From the NCBI RefSeq assembly GCF_021606685.1, contig NZ_WKCB01000048.1:1-44202 (forward strand): 44,202 nt of DNA, written 5' to 3'. The position numbers and the translations under genes are program-made. The notes below the pieces were generated by a model. The model was given only the letters and a program-made list of their open reading frames with translations, did no database searches and was not told the DNA's origin. Source of the DNA: Pseudomonas syringae. GTDB lineage: Bacteria > Pseudomonadota > Gammaproteobacteria > Pseudomonadales > Pseudomonadaceae. Below, piece after piece: positions 8,948 through 16,995 of this stretch. Positions within the stretch are counted from its first letter, which is position 1; each line of letters starts with the position of its first letter.

Positions 8948-8969
8948 TCAGGCCCGCACGCGGGCCTGA
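8948..8969 (+). terminator. Hairpin after rlpA
   Basis: TCAGGCCCG (8948-8956) pairs perfectly with CGGGCCTGA (8961-8969) around CACG, 15 bases after the rlpA stop. The sequence after it is only weakly T-rich (CCGTGGTTGTTGG), so termination may be partial or the hairpin may only stabilise the transcript end. Confidence 0.6.
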
Positions 8970-9069
8970 GCCGTGGTTGTTGGCTCGTTGAACAACAAAA
9001 ACCCAGGGGCAAGGGGTGAGCGGGCAACCGAACACGTGACAGTCTGGTAGCGGGCTGTCTGAATAAGTT

Positions 9070-9085
9070 TTGCCCGCGAGGGCAA
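9070..9085 (+). promoter_or_regulatory. Small hairpin in the dacA leader
   Basis: TTGCCC (9070-9075) and GGGCAA (9080-9085) form a six-pair stem with loop GCGA, 27 bases before the dacA start. The rest of the 180-base gap holds the rlpA hairpin and no other clear signal. A regulatory role is only a guess. Confidence 0.3.
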
Positions 9086-9112
9086 GTTTCCATAAGCAAT
9101 TTCGAGAGACGG

Positions 9113-10270
9113 ATGAACATCACCACCTTAGCCAAACGCACGTGCCTGCTTCTTTCGCTGATCATCACCCCGGCCGCCTGGGCGGTTGAAATGGTGCCGG
9201 CTTCCCCGCAACTGGCTGCCAAGGCCTGGGTCCTCATGGATGCCGCCAGCGGCAACGTGCTGGTCGAGAACAACGGTGACCAGCGCCTGCCACCGGCCAG
9301 CCTGACCAAACTGATGACCGCCTACATCGCGACCCTGGAAATTCGTCGCGGCCAGATCGGCGAGAACGACCCGGTTACCGTCAGCGAAAACGCCTGGCGT
9401 ACCGGCGGTTCGCGCATGTTCATCAAGGTCGGTTCGCAAGTGACCGTGAGCGACCTGCTGCACGGCATCATCATCCAGTCCGGTAACGACGCCAGCGTGG
9501 CGCTGGCCGAGCACATCGCCGGCAGCGAAGATGCGTTCGCCGACATGATGAACAAAACCGTGACTGACCTGGGCATGACCAACAGCCACTTCATGAACCC
9601 GACCGGTCTGCCGAACCCAGAGCACTACTCGTCGGCTCACGACATGGCGATCCTGGCGCGCGCGATCATCCGGGTTGACCCGGTGCACTACGCGATCTAC
9701 TCCCAGAAGGAATTCTTCTGGAACAACATCAAGCAGCCTAACCGCAACCTGCTGCTGTGGCGCGACAAGACCGTCGACGGTCTGAAAACCGGCCACACCG
9801 AAGAAGCCGGCTACTGCATGGTGTCGTCCGCCGTGCGTGACGGCCAGCGCCTGATTGCCGTGGTTTTCGGCACCAACAGCGAGCAGGCCCGTGCGGCCGA
9901 GACGCAAAAACTGCTGACCTACGGTTTCCGCTTCTTCGAAACCCAGACCTTCTATCAGAAGGGTGCAGAGCTTGCGACCGCGCCGGTTTGGAAAGGCGCA
10001 ACCTCGCAAGTCAAGGCCGGCCTGGCTGAAGACCTGACCCTGACCATGCCTAAAGGCCAGCTGAAAAAGCTTGCTGCCAGCATGACCATGAACCCGCAAC
10101 TGGTTGCGCCAATCGCCAAGGGCGACGTGATCGGTAAAGTCGAAGTGAAGCTGGACGACAAGGTGGTGCACAGCGCCGACCTGATCGCGCTGGACGCCGT
10201 CGACGAAGGTGGTATCTTCCGCCGCGTGTGGGATAGCATCCGTCTATTCTTCTACAGCTTGTTCAACTGA
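9113..10270 (+). CDS. dacA: D-alanyl-D-alanine carboxypeptidase (PBP5/6 type)
   Basis: Trims the terminal D-Ala from peptidoglycan stem peptides in the periplasm, limiting cross-linking. The 385-residue protein has a cleavable signal (ending near AAWAVEM), then the three penicillin-binding motifs: SLTK with nucleophile Ser63, SGN at 123-125 and KTG at 225-227. The PBP5 C-terminal beta domain follows, and the protein ends in an amphipathic helix (FFYSLFN) that anchors it to the inner membrane. P. aeruginosa calls the protein at this position DacC. It has its own leader after the rlpA hairpin and a strong terminator behind it. Confidence 0.96.
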   Translation: MNITTLAKRTCLLLSLIITPAAWAVEMVPASPQLAAKAWVLMDAASGNVLVENNGDQRLPPASLTKLMTAYIATLEIRRGQIGENDPVTVSENAWRTGGSRMFIKVGSQVTVSDLLHGIIIQSGNDASVALAEHIAGSEDAFADMMNKTVTDLGMTNSHFMNPTGLPNPEHYSSAHDMAILARAIIRVDPVHYAIYSQKEFFWNNIKQPNRNLLLWRDKTVDGLKTGHTEEAGYCMVSSAVRDGQRLIAVVFGTNSEQARAAETQKLLTYGFRFFETQTFYQKGAELATAPVWKGATSQVKAGLAEDLTLTMPKGQLKKLAASMTMNPQLVAPIAKGDVIGKVEVKLDDKVVHSADLIALDAVDEGGIFRRVWDSIRLFFYSLFN

Positions 10271-10284
10271 TAGTGTGCACCTGC

Positions 10285-10315
10285 AAAGCCCCGCGTTGAT
10301 CCGACGCGGGGCTTT
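10285..10315 (+). terminator. Terminator hairpin after dacA
   Basis: A perfect 12-pair stem, AAAGCCCCGCGT (10285-10296) with ACGCGGGGCTTT (10304-10315), around a 7-base loop, 14 bases after the dacA stop. The A-run before and T-run after the GC-rich core allow it to act in either direction. It separates dacA from ybeD-lipB-lipA. Confidence 0.8.
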
Positions 10316-10354
10316 GCCCGTCGCCACGGCTTACGCTTACGAGGCCGTTACGCC

Positions 10355-10636
10355 ATGACCGATAAAGAAGTAGAAGTAAAGGCGCCCAAGATCGAATTCC
10401 CTGTGACGGATTATCCCGTCAAGGTGATCAGCGATACCGGCGTGGGCCGCAAGGACAAGATTCTGGAAATCGTGCGCAAATACGCGACGATCAACGACAA
10501 CCGCGTGGATGAGCGTCAAAGCTCCACCGGCAAATACACCACGATCCAGTTGCACATCGTTGCGACGGATCAGGACCAGCTCTACAACATCAACAGTGAG
10601 CTGCGGGCCACCGGCTTCGTGCACATGGTGTTGTGA
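10355..10636 (+). CDS. ybeD: YbeD family protein (DUF493)
   Basis: A 93-residue cytoplasmic protein of the YbeD/DUF493 family, an ACT-like ferredoxin fold. The body (EFPVTDYPVKVI, then KILEIVRKYA and RATGFVHMVL at the end) matches the E. coli YbeD pattern. Exact function is unknown; in many Proteobacteria it sits between dacA and lipB, as here, which hints at a link with lipoate metabolism. GAGG lies about 10 bases before the ATG. Its TGA overlaps the lipB ATG by one base. Confidence 0.93.
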   Translation: MTDKEVEVKAPKIEFPVTDYPVKVISDTGVGRKDKILEIVRKYATINDNRVDERQSSTGKYTTIQLHIVATDQDQLYNINSELRATGFVHMVL

Positions 10637-11283
10637 TGTCACAGGTCCTGGGCTTTCGCGAGCTCGGCCAGATGGCCTATGAGCCCGTCTGGCACGCCAT
10701 GCAGCGCTTCACCAATGAGCGCGGCACGTCGGCCCCCGATGAAATCTGGCTGGTCGAACACCCGCCGGTCTTCACCCAGGGCCAGGCCGGCAAGGCTGAG
10801 CATCTGTTGCTGCCGGGTGATATTCCGGTGGTGCAGGTCGACCGTGGGGGTCAAGTGACTTACCATGGCCCCGGTCAACTGGTGGCTTATCTGTTGCTGG
10901 ATGTGCGCAAGCTGGGTTTTGGCGTGCGCGACCTCGTGAGCCGCATGGAGGCTTGCCTCATCGAGCTGCTGGCCAGTTACGGCGTGACCGCCGCGGCCAA
11001 GCCCGATGCACCCGGTGTGTATGTGCAAGGCGCGAAAATCGCGTCCCTCGGTTTACGCATTCGCCACGGTTGTTCGTTTCATGGCCTGGCCTTGAACGTA
11101 GACATGGACCTGGCGCCGTTCCGACGGATCAACCCTTGTGGGTACGCGGGGTTGGCGATGACCCAACTGAGCGAGCACGCCACACCGATTAAATTTGCCG
11201 AGGTTAGTGCCCGGCTGCGCGCGCAGCTCGTCAAACACCTCGACTATGCTGAGCAGACGACCCTCACGGGCGGAATCGACTGA
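10636..11283 (+). CDS. lipB: Octanoyl-[acyl-carrier-protein]:protein transferase
   Basis: Transfers octanoate from acyl carrier protein to the lipoyl domains of 2-oxoacid dehydrogenases and the glycine cleavage H protein, the first step of lipoate synthesis. The 215-residue protein shows RGGQVTYHGPGQLVAY, KIASLGLRIRHGCSFHG with the conserved Lys, and RINPCGYAGLAMTQL with the acyl-accepting Cys168. I start at the ATG at 10636, overlapping the ybeD stop (TGATG), rather than the GTG one codon earlier. lipA follows after two bases, so LipB output feeds directly to LipA. Confidence 0.97.
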   Translation: MSQVLGFRELGQMAYEPVWHAMQRFTNERGTSAPDEIWLVEHPPVFTQGQAGKAEHLLLPGDIPVVQVDRGGQVTYHGPGQLVAYLLLDVRKLGFGVRDLVSRMEACLIELLASYGVTAAAKPDAPGVYVQGAKIASLGLRIRHGCSFHGLALNVDMDLAPFRRINPCGYAGLAMTQLSEHATPIKFAEVSARLRAQLVKHLDYAEQTTLTGGID

Positions 11284-11285
11284 TT

Positions 11286-12311
11286 ATGACTACTGATGCA
11301 GTGCAAACCATGATCCCGACGCTGGACATCACCGAGCGTCCGGCCCCGGCCCCGCGTGCCAAGGTGGAAGCCGGCGTCAAGCTGCGCGGCGCCGAGAAGG
11401 TTGCACGCATCCCGGTGAAGATCATTCCGACCACCGAACTGCCGAAAAAGCCTGACTGGATCCGCGTGCGCATCCCGGTTTCGCCGGAAGTCGACCGTAT
11501 CAAGGCGCTGCTGCGCAAGCACAAGCTGCACAGCGTGTGCGAAGAAGCGTCCTGCCCGAACCTGGGCGAGTGCTTCTCCGGCGGCACCGCGACCTTCATG
11601 ATCATGGGCGACATCTGCACCCGTCGTTGCCCGTTCTGCGACGTCGGCCACGGCCGTCCTAAGCCACTGGACGTCAATGAGCCGGAAAGCCTGGCTATCG
11701 CCATCGCCGACCTGAAACTCAAGTACGTGGTGATCACCTCGGTAGACCGCGACGACCTGCGTGACGGCGGTGCCCAGCACTTTGCCGACTGCATCCGCGA
11801 AATCCGCAAGCTGTCGCCTAACGTGATGCTCGAAACCCTGGTCCCGGATTACCGTGGCCGCATGGACGTGGCGCTGGAAATCACCGCCGCCGAGCCGCCG
11901 GATGTGTTCAACCACAACCTGGAAACCGTGCCGCGCCTGTACAAGGCCGCGCGTCCGGGGTCGGACTACCAGTGGTCGCTGACCCTGCTGCAGAAATTCA
12001 AGCAGATGATGCCGCACATTCCGACCAAATCCGGCCTGATGCTGGGCCTGGGCGAAACCGACGAAGAAGTGATCGAAGTCATGAAGCGCATGCGCGAACA
12101 CGACATCGACATGCTCACCCTCGGCCAGTACCTGCAACCGTCCCGCAGCCACTTGCCGGTGCAGCGTTTCGTGCACCCGGACACCTTCGCCTGGTTCGCC
12201 GAGGAAGGCTACAAGATGGGCTTCAAGAACGTGGCCTCGGGCCCGCTGGTACGCTCCTCGTATCACGCCGACGAGCAGGCCAAGCTGGTCAAGGCAAGCC
12301 TGGTTTCTTAA
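11286..12311 (+). CDS. lipA: Lipoyl synthase
   Basis: A radical-SAM enzyme that inserts two sulfurs into protein-bound octanoate to make lipoyl groups. The 341-residue protein has both iron-sulfur cluster motifs: the auxiliary cluster Cys85, Cys90 and Cys96 (CEEASCPNLGEC) and the SAM cluster Cys111, Cys115 and Cys118 (CTRRCPFC). The C-terminal RSSYHAD contains the Ser that ligates the auxiliary cluster in LipA. GGCGGA lies upstream of the ATG. A REPIN sits just after the stop and closes the rightward run. Confidence 0.97.
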   Translation: MTTDAVQTMIPTLDITERPAPAPRAKVEAGVKLRGAEKVARIPVKIIPTTELPKKPDWIRVRIPVSPEVDRIKALLRKHKLHSVCEEASCPNLGECFSGGTATFMIMGDICTRRCPFCDVGHGRPKPLDVNEPESLAIAIADLKLKYVVITSVDRDDLRDGGAQHFADCIREIRKLSPNVMLETLVPDYRGRMDVALEITAAEPPDVFNHNLETVPRLYKAARPGSDYQWSLTLLQKFKQMMPHIPTKSGLMLGLGETDEEVIEVMKRMREHDIDMLTLGQYLQPSRSHLPVQRFVHPDTFAWFAEEGYKMGFKNVASGPLVRSSYHADEQAKLVKASLVS

Positions 12312-12334
12312 GATCTGTGTAGCACCGCAGATCC

Positions 12335-12426
12335 AATGTGGGAGGGGGCTTGCCCCCGATAGCAGGGTGTCAGGCACTTATCTGTCACTGATACACCGCT
12401 ATCGGGAGCAAGCCCCCTCCCACATT
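12335..12426. repeat. REPIN (REP doublet) after lipA
   Basis: Two inverted REP units, with outer arms AATGTGGGAGGGGGCTTG and CAAGCCCCCTCCCACATT, enclose a 52-base spacer. The element fills most of the lipA-ldcA gap. It is almost the exact reverse complement of the REPIN at 15195-15286 (two mismatches in 92 positions by eye). Confidence 0.9.
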
Positions 12427-12456
12427 TCGTTCCGGGTTAACTAGGGAGAGTTATGT

Positions 12457-13377
12457 ATGACTGCCGCCGTTCCAGCCCTTAGGCCTGAAGGCACCATCGG
12501 CCTGATAGCCCCCGCCGGCCCTGCCGCGCTGGATGTGGAAAAAGCCGGGCAATGGATGCGCGCGCGTGGCTACGAGTTACGGATTTTCGGCGGTGTGTAC
12601 GAGCGCGACGGCTACCTCGCGGGCAGCGACACGGTGCGCCTGCGTGACCTGCACGCCGCCTTCGCCGACCCCGAAATCGATGCCATTTTTTGCCTGCGCG
12701 GCGGCTACGGCACGCCACGCCTGCTCGACAGCCTGGACTTCGACCTGCTGCGGGCCAACCCCAAGCCGTTCGTAGGCTACAGCGACATCACCGCCTTGCA
12801 CCTGGCGATCAGCCGCCACGCCGGTTTCGTGACCTTCCACGGGCCGATGCTCAATGCCGACCTGTTGGGCGACAAGCAACAACCTACCGAGTCCTCGTTA
12901 TTCAGCCTGCTACGCGGCCAGCTGGGCGCCGGCAGCCTGTTGGCGCACCCGGTTGCCTACCCGTTGACCACGATTGAGCCTGGCATTGCCTGTGGGCGAC
13001 TGCTGGGGGGTAACCTGTCGATGATTGCGGCGGTGATGGGCACTGAATACGAAATCGACGCCGACGGCATCATCCTGTTTATCGAGGACGTCAACGAACC
13101 GATCTACCGGATCGACCGCCTGCTGACCCATTTGCGCCTGGCTGGCAAGCTGGACAAGGTAGCCGGTGTGTTGGTGGGGGATGTGGCGGGTGTCGACAGT
13201 GTTGCGCTGGAGCGCCTGCTGAAGCAGACCTTCGAACCGTTGTGCATTCCGGTGTTGTCCGGTTGGCGCAGCGGGCATTGCGACCCGAACCTCACGTTGC
13301 CGATGGGCGCGTTGGTGCGGTTGGATGCGGGGGAGCAGCGGCTGGTGCTGGAGCAGGATGTGGTGTTCAAACCCTGA
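12457..13377 (+). CDS. ldcA: LD-carboxypeptidase (peptidase family S66)
   Basis: A serine peptidase that removes the terminal D-Ala from tetrapeptides (L-Lys/meso-DAP-D-Ala bond) of recycled muropeptides, normally in the cytoplasm. The 306-residue protein starts near the family motif GLIAPAGP and shows GYSDITALH with nucleophile Ser109, FIEDVNEP with Glu210, and GHCDPNLTLPMG with His274; the spacing agrees with the S66 Ser-Glu-His triad. No signal peptide is visible. It stands alone between two REPINs and next to a transglycosylase gene on the other strand. From memory, P. aeruginosa keeps its ldcA elsewhere, so the location may be lineage-specific. Confidence 0.93.
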   Translation: MTAAVPALRPEGTIGLIAPAGPAALDVEKAGQWMRARGYELRIFGGVYERDGYLAGSDTVRLRDLHAAFADPEIDAIFCLRGGYGTPRLLDSLDFDLLRANPKPFVGYSDITALHLAISRHAGFVTFHGPMLNADLLGDKQQPTESSLFSLLRGQLGAGSLLAHPVAYPLTTIEPGIACGRLLGGNLSMIAAVMGTEYEIDADGIILFIEDVNEPIYRIDRLLTHLRLAGKLDKVAGVLVGDVAGVDSVALERLLKQTFEPLCIPVLSGWRSGHCDPNLTLPMGALVRLDAGEQRLVLEQDVVFKP

Positions 13378-13395
13378 TACCAGTGCTGAGTGGCT

Positions 13396-13525
13396 GTGGC
13401 GAGCGGGCTTGCCCGCGTTGGGCTGCGAAGCAGCCCTAAAACCGGACACCGAATTCTTTCAAGAAAATCGCTTTGGCTCTATTGGGGCCGCTTCGCGGCC
13501 CAACGCGGGCAAGCCCGCTCGCCAC
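13396..13525. repeat. Long-armed REPIN between ldcA and the SltB-like gene
   Basis: Inverted arms begin GTGGCGAGCGGGCTTGCCCG and continue through GTTGGGCTGCGAAGCAGCCC; the right arm ends CGGGCAAGCCCGCTCGCCAC. The 130-base element is the same type and length as that at 27194-27323. It lies between two convergent genes. Confidence 0.88.
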
Positions 13526-13542
13526 AATAGCGGCCTTGCCAA

Positions 13543-14868
13543 TCAGCGGTTCTGCAGCGACTCCAGCAACTTCACCGTCGGATAGCCGTCCGCCGGCCAG
13601 CCCAGTGCCTGCTGCGCTGCACGAATCGCCTTGCGCGTGTTGGCGCCGATAATCCCGTCCGGGTTGCCGGCGTCATAGCCATTGGCGCTCAGCGCCGTCT
13701 GCAGGTCCATACGCTGGGAGCGGCTCAGTGGCAGCTCATCCTTGGGCCAATCGCCGCGAATCACACCGCCGCCGCCAAAGCGCTCCGACAGCAGCCCCAC
13801 CGCCAATGCATAAGACGACGAGTTGTTGTACTTGAGGATCGCGCGGAAGTTATCCAGCACCAGGAACGCCGGGCCACGGTAGCCAGCCGGCAGCAGCAGG
13901 GCGGCAGACAGTTGGTCGACGTTCGGCGGCATGCTGGCGCCCGTTGGCAGCTGGATGCCCAGCTTCAGCCACTCAGCCACGCTTTTGCGGATACCGCCAT
14001 CGGCCAGGGCGTAGTCGAAGTTCGCCGGCAGTTGCTTGACTTCAAAGCCCCACGGCTGGCCTTTCTGCCAGCCAGAGCTTTGCAGGTAATGCGCGGTGGA
14101 GGCGAGGGCGTCGGCCGGGCTGTTCCAGATATCGCGGCGGCCGTCACCGTCGAAGTCCACCGCGTGGGTGTTGTAAGTCGTGGGGATGAACTGGGTCTGG
14201 CCCATGGCCCCGGCCCAGGAGCCTTTCATCTGGTCTGCCTGGATGTCGCCATGCTGGATGATCTGCAGCGCCGCCAGTAGTTGCGCCTGCGCAAAGCCGG
14301 GGCGACGGCCTTCGTAGGCCAGGGTCGCGAGCGAGCGGATTACCGAGTTGTTGCCTTGGAACTGGCCGAAGTTGCTCTCCATGCCCCACACCGACACCAG
14401 CGCCTGGCGGTCGACGCCATAGCGTTGCTCGATGCTTTGCAGGATGTCGGCGTACTTGATCAGCAGTGCCTGGCCATTGCGCACGCGCACCGGCGACAGG
14501 GCGCCGTCGATGTATTCCCACACTGGGCGGGAAAACTCCGGCTGGCTGCGGTCGGCGCGAATCACCGCCATGTCGGGGGTGACATTGGCGAAAGCGTTAT
14601 CGAAAACAGCGGCGGTGATGCCCGCTTGCAAGGCTTGCACGCGAAAGCCAGCCTGCCATTCGGCAAAGGTCTGGGTCGGTTGGATATCGAGATTGTCCAC
14701 GGCCAGCGGGGCCACGACAGCGGGCGCTACCACTGGGGCGGTCTGAAGCTTGGGCAGGGGTTGCGCGTCGGCGGCGGTGGGTTTTTCCGCGCAGGCGACT
14801 AGCAGAATGAGGCTGGAGGCAGCGATCAGTTGGCGAAGGTGCCAACGACGGGAAAGACTAGAGGGCAT
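13543..14868 (-). CDS. Lytic murein transglycosylase with peptidoglycan-binding domain (SltB3-like)
   Basis: A second family 3 (MltB-type) lytic transglycosylase. The 441-residue protein starts with a lipoprotein-type signal, LILLVACAEKP (lipobox Cys26), so it should be membrane anchored. The catalytic domain contains VWGMESNFGQFQGNN with Glu164, GSWAGAMGQTQFIPTTY and the DFDGDGRRDIW loop. The last 60 or so residues (LQTALSANGYDAGNPDGIIG) form a PG_binding_1 domain. This architecture matches SltB3 of P. aeruginosa, which I recall near holA/lptE as here. With mltB and rlpA it makes three transglycosylases in 7 kb. Confidence 0.92.
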   Translation of the reverse strand: MPSSLSRRWHLRQLIAASSLILLVACAEKPTAADAQPLPKLQTAPVVAPAVVAPLAVDNLDIQPTQTFAEWQAGFRVQALQAGITAAVFDNAFANVTPDMAVIRADRSQPEFSRPVWEYIDGALSPVRVRNGQALLIKYADILQSIEQRYGVDRQALVSVWGMESNFGQFQGNNSVIRSLATLAYEGRRPGFAQAQLLAALQIIQHGDIQADQMKGSWAGAMGQTQFIPTTYNTHAVDFDGDGRRDIWNSPADALASTAHYLQSSGWQKGQPWGFEVKQLPANFDYALADGGIRKSVAEWLKLGIQLPTGASMPPNVDQLSAALLLPAGYRGPAFLVLDNFRAILKYNNSSSYALAVGLLSERFGGGGVIRGDWPKDELPLSRSQRMDLQTALSANGYDAGNPDGIIGANTRKAIRAAQQALGWPADGYPTVKLLESLQNR

Positions 14869-14929
14869 GCACAGGTCCAGGGATTACAAATCAGGTGCAG
14901 ACCTTATCATGCCAGAGGGGCGCTTGCCT

Positions 14930-15094
14930 TCAGGCAGCCAGAAAGTAAGAAGCCTCCCAGCTATTAGACTGGAAGGCTTCGCGGCGGTAGCTGCCTTTGC
15001 CCTTGCCGGCGCGTTCCTGACGGCTGCGGAACAGTGGCTGGGCGATGATGGATTTGGCCTTGTTGGGGCCATGCTTGGATGGCTTTTTGCTCAT
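14930..15094 (-). CDS. arfA: Alternative ribosome-rescue factor A (ArfA-like)
   Basis: A 54-residue basic protein. ArfA binds stalled ribosomes with an empty A site and recruits RF2 to release the peptide when tmRNA is insufficient. The match to E. coli ArfA lies in PLFRSRQERAGKGKGSYRRE and NSWEAS, compared with [20 protein letters not shown] and NWEAS. I start at MSKKPSKHG (15094); an in-frame codon at 15130 would add a less likely tail. A stem of 12 pairs with one mismatch lies inside the last 18 codons, followed by a T-rich stretch before the TGA, so the mRNA may end without a stop codon, as in E. coli. Then the truncated peptide would itself be released by tmRNA, linking ArfA level to tmRNA failure. 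Confidence 0.88.
   Translation of the reverse strand: MSKKPSKHGPNKAKSIIAQPLFRSRQERAGKGKGSYRREAFQSNSWEASYFLAA
14949..14980 (-). terminator. Intragenic terminator-like hairpin in arfA
   Basis: In gene direction GAAGCCTTCCAG (14980-14969) pairs with CTGGGAGGCTTC (14960-14949) around TCTAATAG, with one mismatch, followed by TTACTTTCT and then the rest of the reading frame up to TGA at 14932-14930. The stem encodes the EAFQ and WEAS residues. It looks like an intrinsic terminator, and is also long enough to be an RNase III target. The family precedent is E. coli arfA. Confidence 0.75.
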
Positions 15095-15193
15095 GGTCGA
15101 TGCTCTCGTGGGGTGGGTGGAACGGCGCAAATAATCTGCCTAAGCCAGGCCGGTGTAAAGCCCGTCGAATTTGTGGAAATGTAAATACGGTCA

Positions 15194-15287
15194 AAATGTG
15201 GGAGGGGGCTTGCCCCCGATAGCGGTGTATCAGTGACAGATAAGTGCCTGACACTCTGCTATCGGGGGCAAGCCCCCTCCCACATTT
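15194..15287. repeat. REPIN between arfA and holA
   Basis: Arms AAATGTGGGAGGGGGCTTG and CAAGCCCCCTCCCACATTT enclose a spacer that is nearly the reverse complement of the 12335-12426 REPIN spacer. It occupies the middle of the 218-base arfA-holA gap; nothing else is evident there. Confidence 0.9.
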
Positions 15288-15312
15288 GAACAGCAGTGGT
15301 TTTGAGAAAGGG

Positions 15313-16350
15313 TTATTCAGCAGGCAATGCCAGGCGCTGCCCAGACATCAAAAGCGACAAACGGCTCAGGCTCATCCACGGCGAGCCAGCCGCCTGGCCT
15401 TTGATCTGTGCATCGATGCGCTGTGCTTCCAGCAACAGTTGTGCCCAGCGTTGCGCCGAGTGCCGCTGCAGGGCTTTGCTCATCAAGGGTTTGCGCTTGT
15501 CCCACACCGGCGGGCGGGCCTGGCTGAAACACTTGTCCAGCGGAATGCCCTGGCTGAATTGCAACGAAATATTGGCCAGCACCCGCAGCTCCCGGGCCAG
15601 GGCCCACAGGATCACCGGTGGTTCAACGCCCTCACCGCGCAGGCCTTCGAGCATGCGCAGGGCGTGAGCCGGTTCGCCATTGAGGATCGCATCCACCAGC
15701 CCGAACACGTCAAAGCGTGCACTGTCGGCCACGGCGCCCTGGACGGTTTCGACGGTAATCTGCCCGTCTTCGGCCATCAGCTTGAGCTTTTCGATCTCTT
15801 GGGCGGCAGCCAGCAAGTTGCCCTCGACCCTGGCCGCGATGAGTTCGACGGCGTCTTGCGTCGCGGACAACCCGGCTTGCGACAGGCGCTGGCGAATCCA
15901 CTGCGGCAGCTGGTTGCTGTCCACCGGCCAGATCTGGATGAACTGGGTCTGCGTCCCTTCCACCAGGGCCTTGCCCCATTTGGTTTTCTGCGCGCTGCCG
16001 TCGAGCTTGGGCAGGCTGATCAGCAGCACCGTGTCTTCGGCGGGGCGCGAGCAGTATTCCATCAGGGCGGCTGCGCCTTTGTCGCCCGGTTTGCCCGAAG
16101 GCAGGCGCAGTTCCAGCAGGCGTTTTTCGGCAAACAGCGACATGCTCGCACCGGCTTGCAGCAACGTACCCCAGTCGAAACTGGCGTCGGCGCTGAAGAC
16201 CTGGCGTTCATCGAAGCCTTGCTGGCGGGCGGCGCTGCGAATGGCGTCTGCGGCTTCCTGACACAGCAACGGGTCATCACCGCTGACAATGTAGACGGGC
16301 GCGAGAGCACCTTGCAGGTGTTTGGCGAGTTGGGCGGGGGCGAGTTTCAT
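15313..16350 (-). CDS. holA: DNA polymerase III subunit delta
   Basis: The delta subunit of the clamp loader; it opens the beta sliding clamp during replication. The 345-residue protein starts MKLAPAQLAKHL, continues with VYIVSGDDPLLCQEAADAIR as expected for the HolA N-terminal domain, has the middle segment LIAARVEGNLLAAAQEIEKL, and ends with the helical collar domain. Length matches the family (E. coli 343). It lies 39 bases after lptE and is probably the last gene of leuS-lptE-holA, the same order as in E. coli. Confidence 0.96.
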   Translation of the reverse strand: MKLAPAQLAKHLQGALAPVYIVSGDDPLLCQEAADAIRSAARQQGFDERQVFSADASFDWGTLLQAGASMSLFAEKRLLELRLPSGKPGDKGAAALMEYCSRPAEDTVLLISLPKLDGSAQKTKWGKALVEGTQTQFIQIWPVDSNQLPQWIRQRLSQAGLSATQDAVELIAARVEGNLLAAAQEIEKLKLMAEDGQITVETVQGAVADSARFDVFGLVDAILNGEPAHALRMLEGLRGEGVEPPVILWALARELRVLANISLQFSQGIPLDKCFSQARPPVWDKRKPLMSKALQRHSAQRWAQLLLEAQRIDAQIKGQAAGSPWMSLSRLSLLMSGQRLALPAE

Positions 16351-16389
16351 AGGCAGGGCGAACGGGGCGCGCGGGGCGCCCCGTATGGC

Positions 16390-16995
16390 TTACTCGACAG
16401 GTACTTCAACAGGCGATTGTTTCGGCGTGTTGTCTTCGTACTCTTTTGCGGCTTTCAGCGCGTCGGCATCGGCTTTGGCCTTGTCGTCAGCGCGTTGCTG
16501 CAAGGTTTCCAGTTGTTCCGGAGTCAGCATCGACAGGCGCAGGATCATGCGCTGTACCAGCTCGCGGCGCATTTCCTTGCGTACTTGCTGGACTTCGGAG
16601 TCCGAGCCCACCAGGTTGTTGCCGTCGTGGCTGACGATTTTCTGCACCTGGATGGTGTCAGCCATCAGAGGCAGGTGGTCGCGGCCCTGGACTTCAAAGC
16701 TGAGCACGGTGCTCAGTTCCACGTCGGATGCACGGCCGGCGCTGGCGTAGCTCATGCTGCGCTGGGTTTGTTTCTCGTCCGCGAGGAACAGCTTGTAGGT
16801 CGCGCCGTTATAGACGTGAACGCCGCTGTTTTCCAGGACCTGACGCAGCTGGGTGACTGTATCGCTGTAGGTATCGCGGGCACTGACGTCCAGTTCCTTG
16901 AGCGCGATTTCGTTGGTACCGGTACCCCGCAGCTGGAAGCCGCAAGCGCTCAGCAGCACGGCAAGGCCCATAACCAGCAAATTGCGTTTGATCAT
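16390..16995 (-). CDS. lptE: LPS-assembly lipoprotein LptE
   Basis: LptE plugs the LptD barrel in the outer membrane and helps insert lipopolysaccharide in the outer leaflet. The 201-residue protein has a lipoprotein signal, VLLSACGFQLRG, with lipidated Cys18; the CGFxLRG start is diagnostic of LptE. The body contains SYASAGRASDVELSTVLSFEV and ends in a charged tail (ADDKAKADADALKAAKEYED) that may be unstructured. It sits between leuS and holA in one transcription unit, 88 bases after leuS. Confidence 0.95.
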   Translation of the reverse strand: MIKRNLLVMGLAVLLSACGFQLRGTGTNEIALKELDVSARDTYSDTVTQLRQVLENSGVHVYNGATYKLFLADEKQTQRSMSYASAGRASDVELSTVLSFEVQGRDHLPLMADTIQVQKIVSHDGNNLVGSDSEVQQVRKEMRRELVQRMILRLSMLTPEQLETLQQRADDKAKADADALKAAKEYEDNTPKQSPVEVPVE

